Below are positions 17,297 to 25,207 of a DNA stretch of 64,000 nucleotides, piece after piece (within the stretch, counting starts at the first letter, position 1; each line of letters begins with the position of its first letter). The stretch covers positions 1 to 64,000 of the forward strand of contig JADZFK010000138.1 of NCBI GenBank assembly GCA_020849945.1, read 5' to 3'. The translations under genes were made by a program, and so were the position numbers. The stretch is from Pirellulales bacterium (lineage in GTDB: Bacteria; Planctomycetota; Planctomycetia; Pirellulales; Lacipirellulaceae). The notes beneath the pieces were generated by a model, which was not told the DNA's origin, did not search any database, and saw nothing but the letters and a program-made list of their open reading frames with translations.

Positions 17297-19624
17297 ATGC
17301 AATTCTCTTCTCGCTTTATGCGATTTCTCGTTTGCCTGAGCGCGATGCTCTGGATCACCGCGGGCCCTGCCGCGAGCACTTGGGCCACAGTCGCTTCGGC
17401 CGACGCCTGGGCCTCCAGCGGATTCCGCATCTGGGGCTTTGTCCCCTACTGGGCCGACCCAAGTATCTTTCCTGCTGACGGCATCTACCCCCACGTTTCC
17501 GATGTCCTCTACTTCGGCGGCGTCCGACCCAAAATCGATGGCTCGCTCTACACCATCTCGGGCGCGACCACTCAAATCAACACGCTTAAGAGCCACGCCA
17601 CCACCTACGGCTTCCGCCTTCACATGAGCATGTTTGAAGTGTACGACCCCGCTTCGAGCAACGATTACGACCTCGTTTGGAATACGATCGGTGCCAGCCC
17701 TTCGCTGCGGGCCACGTTCGTAAACAACGTCAAGAATCTCCTTCAGACGAATAATATGAAGGGCTTCAATTTCGATTACGAACGCCCCAGCACCGATACC
17801 CAATGGGCCAACTACACGCAACTTGCCAAAGACATGCGAGCCGTCATCAACCCGCTCGGCATGGAAGTTTCCGTCGACGATTTCGGCAGCACCGACTCGG
17901 ATTGGGACGACACTTCCACGTTCGATGCCCGTACGTACGACCAACTTTTCATCATGGGCTACCATTACGGCGCAAGTTCAAACGCCAGCTTCGCCAATGG
18001 CAAGCTTGCCCTGACGGCCCAAGGAGCTGAAAAGGCGTTCAAAAACGAGCAGCTCGTCCTTGGCGTGGGAACCTGGGGATCGGGGCCAACCACAAAAACA
18101 CTCAAGAGCATCGTCGCGGCCACGCCTAACTTGGCCTACAACGCCGAAACCTGGACGGATGGCACGAACACCTGGGAAATCGAAAGCCGCGAACAGGTCC
18201 GAGCCAAGACACAGCTTGCGCTTGACCGCAACATGCCGGGCATGATGAGTTGGACCATGCACTACGACGCCACCGGCACGATGAGCTTGCATCGGGTTAT
18301 GCATCATTACGCGATGGTGAAGCGCGAAGCGCCAGACCTCAATCTCGATGGCAAGATCAATGCTACCGATGCCACGATCATGGCGAACAACCAAGGCATG
18401 GCCCGCACCAACACCGGCATGGCGACCGCCGCCGAGTTCGATGCCTATTACCTGGCCGCCAATTGGGAGAATGGCGATCGCGACGGCAACGGCTTCGTCA
18501 ACCAAGCCGATGCCGATTGGCTTGCTGGTCGGTACAACACCCTCGGCATCACACTTCCCGATCGGCTTGCTTACTCCGGCACGTTCGAGAGCTTCACCAA
18601 CGCGGTTGGCGTGAACGGCCGCTGGCGCGCCGCCCGCGATGCCCAGAATAAACTCATCGAAACGGGCAACTTCAAGCAGGAGGCAACCAACTATCTGAGT
18701 TGGACCGGCACCGGGGCGGGAGCAAGTCAACGCAGTAACTCGTTCGTTACCATGCGGTACCAGAACGCCGCCGAAGTAACTGCCGGCGTGAATGCGCAAA
18801 CGCGTTCGATGAACGCCGACCTGAGTCAACCTATCGACCTTGCCCAAAACCAAGAAACCTACTTCACCTTCCTGGTCCGCGAGAACACCGGGTCTCTCTC
18901 TGGCTCGCAACTGGCTTCGCCGAACCGCAAGCTGACACTCGATTTCCTCGATGGCACCGGGGCAACGCAGTTCAACGTTGGCGTTCTTGGTTTGCAGCAG
19001 ACGGTTTCGCTCAATCATGTGGCCGATGCCGCCGGGCAAGACGTTATTTCCGCCGGGTTTGCACCAAACACAACGTATCTGCTCGTCGGCAAAATCAGCG
19101 GCAACGGCGCGGCAGCCAACACGTTGCAGGTCTCGTTTTTCGGCACCGGATCACTGGTTGCCAACTTCACCGATCCTTCTTTCAATTGGATGCTCACTGC
19201 AACGAGCGGCGTCGGCTTTAACCCGTTGATCACCGACGTGCAGTTCTCGAGCAGCAACCAGACCAACTTCACGGTCAGCAACTTGTGGATCGGCACCGCC
19301 GCCGCCATCCTTCCGCCCACGCTTACGTCTCAAGGCGATTTCAATCAGGATGGCACGGTCGATGGGGCCGATTATGTGTTCTGGCGTAGTACGCTCGGTC
19401 AAACTGGCGCCGGGCTGTTGGCCGATGGAAACGGCGATCTCCAAGTTACCAGTGCGGACCTTGCCACTTGGCGTTCTCACTTCGGAGCATCGGTGTCGAA
19501 TGGCAGCGGTTTGTTATCAGGCACCACGATTCCTGAACCCAACACATTGGCAGCCCTCGTGGTCTCCTTTCTGTTGCTCGTTTCGACGGGCCAGCGGTGG
19601 TACCGACCTTTGTTGCGCCGATGA
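17297..19624 (+). CDS. GH18 chitinase-like secreted protein, dockerin repeats, PEP-CTERM
   Basis: A 775-residue secreted multidomain protein. After a signal peptide (1-35) comes a glycoside hydrolase 18 barrel (about 45-335). It shows the catalytic-strand motif MKGFNFDYE with the acid Glu and the preceding Asp present; the first Asp of DxDxE is Asn. The late barrel motif is MPGMMSWTMHYD. A dockerin-type pair follows (DLNLDGKINATD and DRDGNGFVNQAD, about 345-415), then a beta domain (about 420-670), a second dockerin-like pair (DFNQDGTVDGAD and DGNGDLQVTSAD) and a PEP-CTERM tail. It should bind and cut chitin-like beta-1,4-GlcNAc chains at the cell surface. Dockerins suggest complex assembly, but no cohesin is seen here. 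Confidence 0.9.
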   Translation: MQFSSRFMRFLVCLSAMLWITAGPAASTWATVASADAWASSGFRIWGFVPYWADPSIFPADGIYPHVSDVLYFGGVRPKIDGSLYTISGATTQINTLKSHATTYGFRLHMSMFEVYDPASSNDYDLVWNTIGASPSLRATFVNNVKNLLQTNNMKGFNFDYERPSTDTQWANYTQLAKDMRAVINPLGMEVSVDDFGSTDSDWDDTSTFDARTYDQLFIMGYHYGASSNASFANGKLALTAQGAEKAFKNEQLVLGVGTWGSGPTTKTLKSIVAATPNLAYNAETWTDGTNTWEIESREQVRAKTQLALDRNMPGMMSWTMHYDATGTMSLHRVMHHYAMVKREAPDLNLDGKINATDATIMANNQGMARTNTGMATAAEFDAYYLAANWENGDRDGNGFVNQADADWLAGRYNTLGITLPDRLAYSGTFESFTNAVGVNGRWRAARDAQNKLIETGNFKQEATNYLSWTGTGAGASQRSNSFVTMRYQNAAEVTAGVNAQTRSMNADLSQPIDLAQNQETYFTFLVRENTGSLSGSQLASPNRKLTLDFLDGTGATQFNVGVLGLQQTVSLNHVADAAGQDVISAGFAPNTTYLLVGKISGNGAAANTLQVSFFGTGSLVANFTDPSFNWMLTATSGVGFNPLITDVQFSSSNQTNFTVSNLWIGTAAAILPPTLTSQGDFNQDGTVDGADYVFWRSTLGQTGAGLLADGNGDLQVTSADLATWRSHFGASVSNGSGLLSGTTIPEPNTLAALVVSFLLLVSTGQRWYRPLLRR

Positions 19625-19631
19625 AATGGAA

Positions 19632-19666
19632 CAACCCACGGGGCCGTTGTTCGGCCCAGCGGGTTG
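19632..19666. terminator. Imperfect hairpin between convergent genes
   Basis: CAACCCACGGGGCC pairs with GGCCCAGCGGGTTG with two mismatches. It lies 8 bases after the chitinase-like stop and downstream of the convergent PEP-CTERM gene. There is no T-tract. Confidence 0.4.
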
Positions 19667-19804
19667 CATTCACTCCACGGACTTCCACCAGTCAATGCTT
19701 TGCCTGCCCATTACGGCTGCGTATCTCGGAATACGACTGGTCGGTTTCTTGTAACCGCCGGGTGGTGTTTGTGGTGGTGCAGGAGTAATACCTCCGGCTT
19801 CCGC

Positions 19805-20578
19805 CTACTTCACGCTCATGCGTCCACGCCGTGCGATTGCCAGGGTACTTAGGGCCAGGCACAATAACGAAACACTCGCCGCTTCGGGGACTACGATCGA
19901 ACCGGAGACGGTGATCATATCGTAACGGAGCGTGCCGGTGGTTCCATAGGTGGAAGTCGAGCGTGAGGCGAGATACGCAGTGCCACCCAACGCTGGGTCG
20001 AACTCGGTCACGACCCGGAAGGCAGCATTCGCGTTGTTATCCAGTCCGGCGACCGACGAGAGATCGGCGGAGCGGTTGTTGAACCACGTATCGCCCGTGC
20101 CGCTCGCTTGCGGTACGAAAGTGAACTGCGGGCCATCAACCCATACAGGAGAACCTGCCGTTGCATCAAGCGTGTATTGCAGGCGGGTCGTGTTGGCCGA
20201 GGTGTTACTATGCCGTTCGTCGAAGGTAACCAAGATGTTCTCGTAACCGGCTGTACTTGTGGCGAATTGGATCCCGGCCGTCTTGTTTCCGGTTCCTTGG
20301 GCGGGCCACGTCGTTACGTTGAAGGCACTATCATCGCCAACGTTTGGGTCGGTCGAGCCACCACTGGCATCGCCCGAAGCAAAGGTAACCGTGGTGCCTC
20401 CGACCGTGCCGATTATTCCCGAGCCGATGGTTGGCGTCGTGATGCCGGTCGAGGTGTTTGAATCGCTGGGATTGGAATTGAAATCCCATTGAGCGATGGT
20501 AGCTGCTGAAGCGTTCGCGCTCATCGTAATACAAGCGAACGCCAGCAGACAGGTTCTGGTGAAGAAATTTCGTTTCAT
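19805..20578 (-). CDS. PEP-CTERM secreted protein
   Basis: A 257-residue exported protein with a signal peptide (MKRNFFTRT then a hydrophobic core ending SANASA), a beta-rich Thr/Ser/Gly-rich domain that begins IAQWDFNS (a common start of LamG-like or anchor domains in planctomycete surface proteins), and a tail with VVPEA, a hydrophobic helix and the basic RRGRMSVK. The sorting motif reads PEA instead of PEP. The enzymatic role, if any, is unknown. It is monocistronic and convergent with the chitinase-like gene. Confidence 0.8.
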   Translation of the reverse strand: MKRNFFTRTCLLAFACITMSANASAATIAQWDFNSNPSDSNTSTGITTPTIGSGIIGTVGGTTVTFASGDASGGSTDPNVGDDSAFNVTTWPAQGTGNKTAGIQFATSTAGYENILVTFDERHSNTSANTTRLQYTLDATAGSPVWVDGPQFTFVPQASGTGDTWFNNRSADLSSVAGLDNNANAAFRVVTEFDPALGGTAYLASRSTSTYGTTGTLRYDMITVSGSIVVPEAASVSLLCLALSTLAIARRGRMSVK

Positions 20579-20806
20579 CAGGCTTCTCCATAGGGTGTTT
20601 ACCGATTGGACCCGCGGACCTCGCGTGTCTCATGAGCCATACGGTAACGCCTGAACGTGAAGAAGTTGCGAGAGTTGCAAGAAACTACGATTGAAGATTG
20701 TGCGCCAAGAATTCGCATGAACTTCACCTGAACTTAAAGCGGGGCGTGTATTCTTCCAGTCATCGAGTGTGAAAGTGTGAGTTGAAGAGTTGAACTACTG
20801 AACTCC

Positions 20807-20903
20807 GTTTGCCTTGACTCCACACCGCGATTCTCCTCTCTGCTCAAGGCAAACAGCAGTGGCCGCCCACTTCCACGGGGCGGCCACTGCCTCTTTTCTT
20901 CTT
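20807..20903 (+). ncRNA. Candidate small structured RNA with terminator
   Basis: A perfect 11-bp stem (GTTTGCCTTGA 20807-20817 with TCAAGGCAAAC 20844-20854) is followed two bases later by a second, GC-rich stem (GCAGTGGCCGCCC with GGGCGGCCACTGC, 20856-20890) and then CTCTTTTCTTCTT. The second stem plus U-rich run is a good intrinsic terminator on the plus strand. No plus-strand gene precedes it, which is why a small RNA is suggested. No promoter could be assigned with confidence. Confidence 0.4.
20856..20903 (+). terminator. Intrinsic terminator
   Basis: A 13-bp GC-rich stem, 9-base loop, then a T-rich stretch CCTCTTTTCTTCTT. It is oriented for plus-strand transcripts. Confidence 0.65.
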
Positions 20904-21070
20904 GGTCACTCTGCTGGGCTCGCCGATATGTTCGTTGGTCGGATCATACGGTGCGCGAAGTCAAGTTCGTGGCAACGCACTTACCCAGTGATACCTTTAC
21001 GAAGTATTATCTCATACGGGCGAAGAGAAGGTTCGTTGTCGGCAGAGGCGTACCAAAGCAGCGATGCGAA

Positions 21071-21538
21071 CTAATCATCTTCGCGGCCGTACTTTTTAGC
21101 TTCTTCGGGCGTTAGATTGATATCAATCACATTCAGCTGGTTCGGTAACACGGATACCTTGCTGGGTACCGCGATGCGCCCGCTGGGAAGGCGGACAGTG
21201 GCGAGGAAGCCTGCCGCGCCAGCAGGTGCGGCTCCAGAATGAATTGGCTGCGTCTCTTCATCGCGAAACAGTGTAACCCAATGGTCTCCCACGATCGCTC
21301 CATCCTCCGCGGAAAAAGTCGTCAGCGTAAAGTGCCCTTGCTCGGTCAGTTGGCCAAAGGCAGGCTTGCCTGCGTTACGCAGATCCCCTTGGGCAATCGG
21401 CGCGAACATGATCTTTCCGCCACACACCGGTTGATTACCAATCCGAACCGTACCGGTGACCGAGGCCAATTCGTAGGGTTGCGAGGAACACCCGACAAAC
21501 GCTGCGACAATTAAGAGCACAGGACAAACGAATCTCAT
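21071..21538 (-). CDS. Small lipoprotein, carboxypeptidase-regulatory-like
   Basis: A 155-residue lipoprotein. ATG 21538 is used; the track start at 21553 is a TTG. It has a signal peptide ending VAAFVGC (lipobox), then one beta-sandwich domain starting VTGTVRIGNQPVCGGKIMF, the pattern of transthyretin/CnaB-like carboxypeptidase-regulatory domains. Proteins of this type habitually sit next to DUF1559 genes in planctomycetes, as here (the DUF1559 gene is 100 bases upstream on the same strand). The function is unknown; it is probably an envelope protein co-expressed with the neighbour. Confidence 0.8.
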   Translation of the reverse strand: MRFVCPVLLIVAAFVGCSSQPYELASVTGTVRIGNQPVCGGKIMFAPIAQGDLRNAGKPAFGQLTEQGHFTLTTFSAEDGAIVGDHWVTLFRDEETQPIHSGAAPAGAAGFLATVRLPSGRIAVPSKVSVLPNQLNVIDINLTPEEAKKYGREDD

Positions 21539-21637
21539 GTAATATCCAGGCAAAGAAAAAAGCTCGCACTACGAGCTATTGAACGAAAGCTACTTCGGCG
21601 AACGAAAAAGGGGGGCAACGATCGGCAACAGAAAAGC

Positions 21638-22780
21638 TTATTCGATCGAGCCTATGACCTCCCCATCCATGCGATCGCCGAGTAGTGCGAAAGTCCGCAG
21701 TTCGAGGTTTTCGGTAACACTGTGGACGGAACCATCGACGAAGGCGAACAACACAACGCCAACATGCCAACTGAAGGCGCAATCATCGGAGCCTTTGCCC
21801 GCCGGCAATTGGGCAATTTCCAGTTTGGAAAGCGGGAATGAACGCACCCCTGCAATGTTGCAATTGATGATGTCCTGCGTCTTGAAAAGCGAGCTGCCAT
21901 CTTCCCAGGCGGTTCCCATCCAGATCGGAAAATCGCCACGGTTAGTTCCATTACCACTCGAAAAATAGGAGGCCTCTCCGATGGCGATCGTTTTGCTTGT
22001 GCCGTCAAGCACGTCTTGAATGCGAACTCGTGAAAAGGGCGGCTTGATGATCGTGTCGAGTGTCCCATCCCCGTTGGTATCGATGGCGTTACAGGTTTGG
22101 TTGCTGTGTCCTTCTGCCGAGCGCCAATACATGCCTCGATCGCAGTAACCGCGTGAGGCTTTGTAATGCATGCCGGCGTAGCCCATGTTGATGGGCTCGC
22201 CAGAGCCACCGTAGTACGAATTGTCGGGTGCGTGTTTCGGCAAATCGACCGAAGGGCAGCGAAACGCCGTGAGCACGGTATCACCGCCGCTGAAGGGGCG
22301 TTTGCCGGCGGAATGAGCGGCCTTAAAGATTCCACCCATGTTCGCTTCATCTCGCTCGCGCCACGGATCGCCATCGTAGCCGGGTATGCCGTTGTGAACG
22401 ATCCGATCGTAAAGTGCCTGCTCCTCGATGTAGGGAAGCGTTTTCGTCGCCCAGCCTAAGCCATCTTCCGCGTTCGCGTGGTTCTTCGAAGGGTTCGTAT
22501 AGGCACCCCGAGGAAACTGCTTATGAGCGTCGTGAAAGGTTAACAAGCTGAGCGAGATTTGCTTGAGATTGTTCGTGCACTGTGCTCGCCGAGCCGCCTC
22601 GCGGGCAGCCTCAATCGCCGGCAACAGAAGCGCCACCAAAATGCCAATGATCGCGATCACGACCAAGAGTTCCACAAGGGTGAAGCCATGTAGGACGGTA
22701 GATCCGCCGAGCCAAGGCGGACAAGAACCACAAGCTCCCGAATGATGAATGTCGAATGACGGAATCTGGTCATTCGTCAT
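21638..22780 (-). CDS. DUF1559 prepilin-like protein
   Basis: A type IV pilin-like N-terminus (HG|FTLVELLVVIAIIG with Glu5 after the processing site) leads into a DUF1559 beta-rich domain containing AARRAQCTNNLKQ and, near the end, the H.GVVLFAFVDGSVH segment diagnostic of the family. The length is 380 residues if it starts at ATG 22780. That start lies inside a simple-repeat tract, giving a 32-residue leader before the processing site with no Lys or Arg, which is unusual. The much longer track ORF (from 23116) is not credible. The protein is probably exported and assembled at the cell surface through a type IV pilus-like pathway. Confidence 0.88.
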   Translation of the reverse strand: MTNDQIPSFDIHHSGACGSCPPWLGGSTVLHGFTLVELLVVIAIIGILVALLLPAIEAAREAARRAQCTNNLKQISLSLLTFHDAHKQFPRGAYTNPSKNHANAEDGLGWATKTLPYIEEQALYDRIVHNGIPGYDGDPWRERDEANMGGIFKAAHSAGKRPFSGGDTVLTAFRCPSVDLPKHAPDNSYYGGSGEPINMGYAGMHYKASRGYCDRGMYWRSAEGHSNQTCNAIDTNGDGTLDTIIKPPFSRVRIQDVLDGTSKTIAIGEASYFSSGNGTNRGDFPIWMGTAWEDGSSLFKTQDIINCNIAGVRSFPLSKLEIAQLPAGKGSDDCAFSWHVGVVLFAFVDGSVHSVTENLELRTFALLGDRMDGEVIGSIE

Positions 22781-22797
22781 TTGTGCTTCGTCATTCA
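22770..22797. repeat. Simple repeat of TCATTCGTCATT type
   Basis: CATTCGTCATTTGTGCTTCGTCATTC repeats a CATTCGT/CGTCATT core. On the minus strand it reads AATGACGAA-type and supplies the apparent start codon of the DUF1559 gene. Confidence 0.6.
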
Positions 22798-23305
22798 GTA
22801 AGGCCGCTGGGCGTGCGAATGATGGAACTCTTAGTGAATTTCTCGGAATGTTCGGGCAGCGATGCACGATTGGGTCGTCTGTCGTAATTTCCGGCCTGGT
22901 AAATATCGTCTTTACGTTTCGTCCAATCGAAATAGAACCCCCGTACTTGCGTCGTAATATCTCACATTGCATCGATCGTTTCCTTCGTAGGGTGAGCTTA
23001 TCCCTAATAGCTCCTTTTGACTCATCTAGCGAAGCTTGAGGCAAACGTAGGCCCACGTGAATTCGCAGATGCAAAGCAGGTTTCGTGCATCGTAAGTCAA
23101 AACGAAGTGCTGGCAAGGTGCGGCATCACGAATTCACATTTCTTTAACGAGGAGTTCACAATTGCCTGCGACACTAACTCACCATTCCCCCTGCATTCCG
23201 CAGTGTGCAGCGTGGGAGTCTTCTCGATTTGCATCGAGAGGTGAAGCGAGCCTAAGCGGGAAGGCAAGTCAACTTAGCAATCTAATCAATCACCCAGGTG
23301 TTGCC
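22798..23305. other. Divergent intergenic region, no gene seen
   Basis: Between the DUF1559 gene and the plus-strand PEP-CTERM gene. ORFs here are upstream extensions of the neighbours. Promoters for both must lie in it, but none stands out. Confidence 0.4.
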
Positions 23306-24679
23306 ATGCTCTTGCGACATTATCGGTCAATGTTCAACATTCTATTCTTACAGTTCATAGCCTTGGCGGCGGTTCCCTCCCAGGTTTCTGGCGAGCTTCT
23401 TATCAACGAGATCTACTTCGATCCCCCCGGTTCCTCAGGCGACAATTCCCAAGAGTACATTGAACTGCGAGGGACGCCGAACATGTCGCTTGATAATCAC
23501 TATCTCGTACTACTCGAATGCGAAAATGACGCGGCCGATACGCTCAAACCTGGCCAAATTGAGTTTATGTTCGATTTGAATGGCCGCTCGCTTAGCACGA
23601 ACGGGTTTCTCTCGCTTCGCCAGAAGAATAGCCCTTACTCGAACGTACCGAATGGTGTGTTCAACCCGATTATGTCGGGCACAGGCAACTACTGGGGAAC
23701 CACGGCCAGCGATAACGACATCGGCGCTCGTTCGAGCGCATTGTACAGCAGCGAACCCGGGAAGATTGAAAACAGCGGCTTCACCGCCATGCTGGTTCGA
23801 ATCAACGCCGGAGCTTCCGCACCGGTTCTAGGTCAAGAGCTTGATGGCTTTGTGGATAACAACGGGGATATGAACGCTTCGGATCACGATGGCCTCGACT
23901 ACCCGAATGGCGTACCCGACTTGCCGGGCGGAGGCCACGCTTGGGATATCCTCGACTCCATCGGCGTGTTCAGCGAACTGTCAGACACTTCTGGTCCAGG
24001 CGAGGCCATCTACGGTCGGACCTATGCCAAGATCAACTTCGGTCCCGAGATTCCAGGGCAGCAGTACTCGTTCCTAGATGGTGGCGTACCAACGACGGTT
24101 ACGTTTGAGCCTAACATCACGATCGATCAAGTTTACGTGGGTTTGGGTTTTGAAGTTGAAATGGTTGCGCGTTGGGGCAACTCCACCGGCCAAACCGCGG
24201 CAGACTGGCACATCACCAACCTTACTAACAACCCCCTCTCCGGCTTCACGAGCATTGCCGATGGGTATCGGCAATCGGGCGCCTACCACGATTCGCCGGT
24301 CGGCTCGGATGATTTCGTTCAAACAAATCAGTTCGTGCCGTACGGGGCTAACCTCACTTCCACGATAGGTTCTGCAAATTATCCCGCAAACCTTACCCAG
24401 CTTCCGTGGGACTACAACGCCAATGGCACCGTGGACGCTGCCGACTATATTGTTTGGCGAAAGACCTTCGGCTCGACGACGGACCTCGGTGCCGATGGCA
24501 ACAACGGAAAGTTGGTTGAGGAGGATGACTATGCTTTCTGGCGCGGCCGCTTCGGCGACAGCGCAGGAAGTTTCGATGGCGCTGCCGTTCTTGAGAGCAC
24601 CCGTACGGCCGTGCCAGAACCAGTGGCGGGCCTGTTCGGAATGGCATTAACGAGTCTGTTACTCAGCCGTCGCCGATAA
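23306..24679 (+). CDS. Lamin-tail-like secreted protein with dockerin repeats and PEP-CTERM
   Basis: A 457-residue exported protein. ATG 23306 follows AGGTG and gives a good signal peptide (hydrophobic ILFLQFIALAAVPSQVSG). The first domain starts LLINEIYFDPPGSSGDNSQEYIEL, the hallmark of lamin-tail (LTD) domains, and runs to about residue 170. Two dockerin-like loops occur near the C-terminus (DYNANGTVDAADYIVWRK, DGNNGKLVEEDDYAFWRG). The tail VPEP plus hydrophobic helix plus SRRR is a PEP-CTERM signal. A surface-exposed adhesive or structural role is plausible. Confidence 0.87.
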   Translation: MLLRHYRSMFNILFLQFIALAAVPSQVSGELLINEIYFDPPGSSGDNSQEYIELRGTPNMSLDNHYLVLLECENDAADTLKPGQIEFMFDLNGRSLSTNGFLSLRQKNSPYSNVPNGVFNPIMSGTGNYWGTTASDNDIGARSSALYSSEPGKIENSGFTAMLVRINAGASAPVLGQELDGFVDNNGDMNASDHDGLDYPNGVPDLPGGGHAWDILDSIGVFSELSDTSGPGEAIYGRTYAKINFGPEIPGQQYSFLDGGVPTTVTFEPNITIDQVYVGLGFEVEMVARWGNSTGQTAADWHITNLTNNPLSGFTSIADGYRQSGAYHDSPVGSDDFVQTNQFVPYGANLTSTIGSANYPANLTQLPWDYNANGTVDAADYIVWRKTFGSTTDLGADGNNGKLVEEDDYAFWRGRFGDSAGSFDGAAVLESTRTAVPEPVAGLFGMALTSLLLSRRR

Positions 24680-24689
24680 GTGAGCGGCT

Positions 24690-24821
24690 ATGATGAATGC
24701 CGTGCCAATCCTTGCAACTGCCGGGGATCAAGCGTTTCTGAGTGGCATGCTGCGAATGCTGATCATGTTAACGATAGCACTCAGCATCAGTATCTGGGTG
24801 AGCCACCACTTTGAGGAATGA
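24690..24821 (+). CDS. Possible 43-residue membrane microprotein
   Basis: ATGATGAATGCC opens a 43-codon frame ending TGA at 24821, below the track cutoff. The product has one hydrophobic segment (about residues 17-37, MLIMLTIALSISIWV) and ends SHHFEE. It starts 10 bases after the preceding stop, so it could be translated from the same mRNA. TGAGCGG upstream is only a weak ribosome binding site. The composition is membrane-like, but chance cannot be excluded. Confidence 0.35.
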   Translation: MMNAVPILATAGDQAFLSGMLRMLIMLTIALSISIWVSHHFEE

Positions 24822-25207
24822 ATCGTGCATGGCCCGACGCGGCTTCTACCGACTCCGAAACCAGTGTCCCTCTGCAAAGCGTCACCTCGCGGCTAACTTC
24901 AAGGAGAAAGGGGCATCGATGGCGTTGTTAATGAATGCACCAGCAGCGTTCGGCTTGCACACTCGCATTAGTGCTAGCCCCGTTGCTTTGCTCAGCTCGT
25001 CCTTGCTTCTGCAACGATGCACCACTGGAAAAAGGACAGGAGAACTGCAAAGTCATTATTTTCAGGGCTGTCGGTGATGCGATTGCGTTGCAAGCGAGGC
25101 ACGTTTTCCAATGATTCGTGGTTGACTCGATATCGGGTATCAGCAGCGCTTGCTATTCCAAATAGACGGAATATCGACTTTGCAGTTCTCCTGGGAAAAA
25201 GGATGCA
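24822..25207. other. Intergenic with 18-bp inverted repeat
   Basis: No supported gene; the 88-residue ORF at 24811-25077 lacks any recognisable feature. It contains a perfect inverted repeat of 18 bp described separately. Confidence 0.45.
25037..25193. repeat. Perfect 18-bp inverted repeat
   Basis: CAGGAGAACTGCAAAGTC (25037-25054) and its exact reverse complement (25176-25193) flank 121 bases. The right arm lies 15 bases beyond the stop codon of the minus-strand Gly/Arg-rich gene. Confidence 0.85.

Larger units (their letters stand above)
20579..21070. other. Intergenic with candidate small RNA
   Basis: No protein gene is supported. The notable content is the double-hairpin structure at 20807-20903, annotated separately. 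Confidence 0.5.

Noticed and set aside
16622-17965. 447-residue minus-strand ORF
   Set aside because: It runs antisense through the end of the esterase gene and the start of the chitinase-like gene, both of which have clear domains and signal peptides on the plus strand.
24811-25077. 88-residue plus-strand ORF
   Set aside because: No ribosome binding site, domain or coherent composition, and it ends in the inverted repeat.
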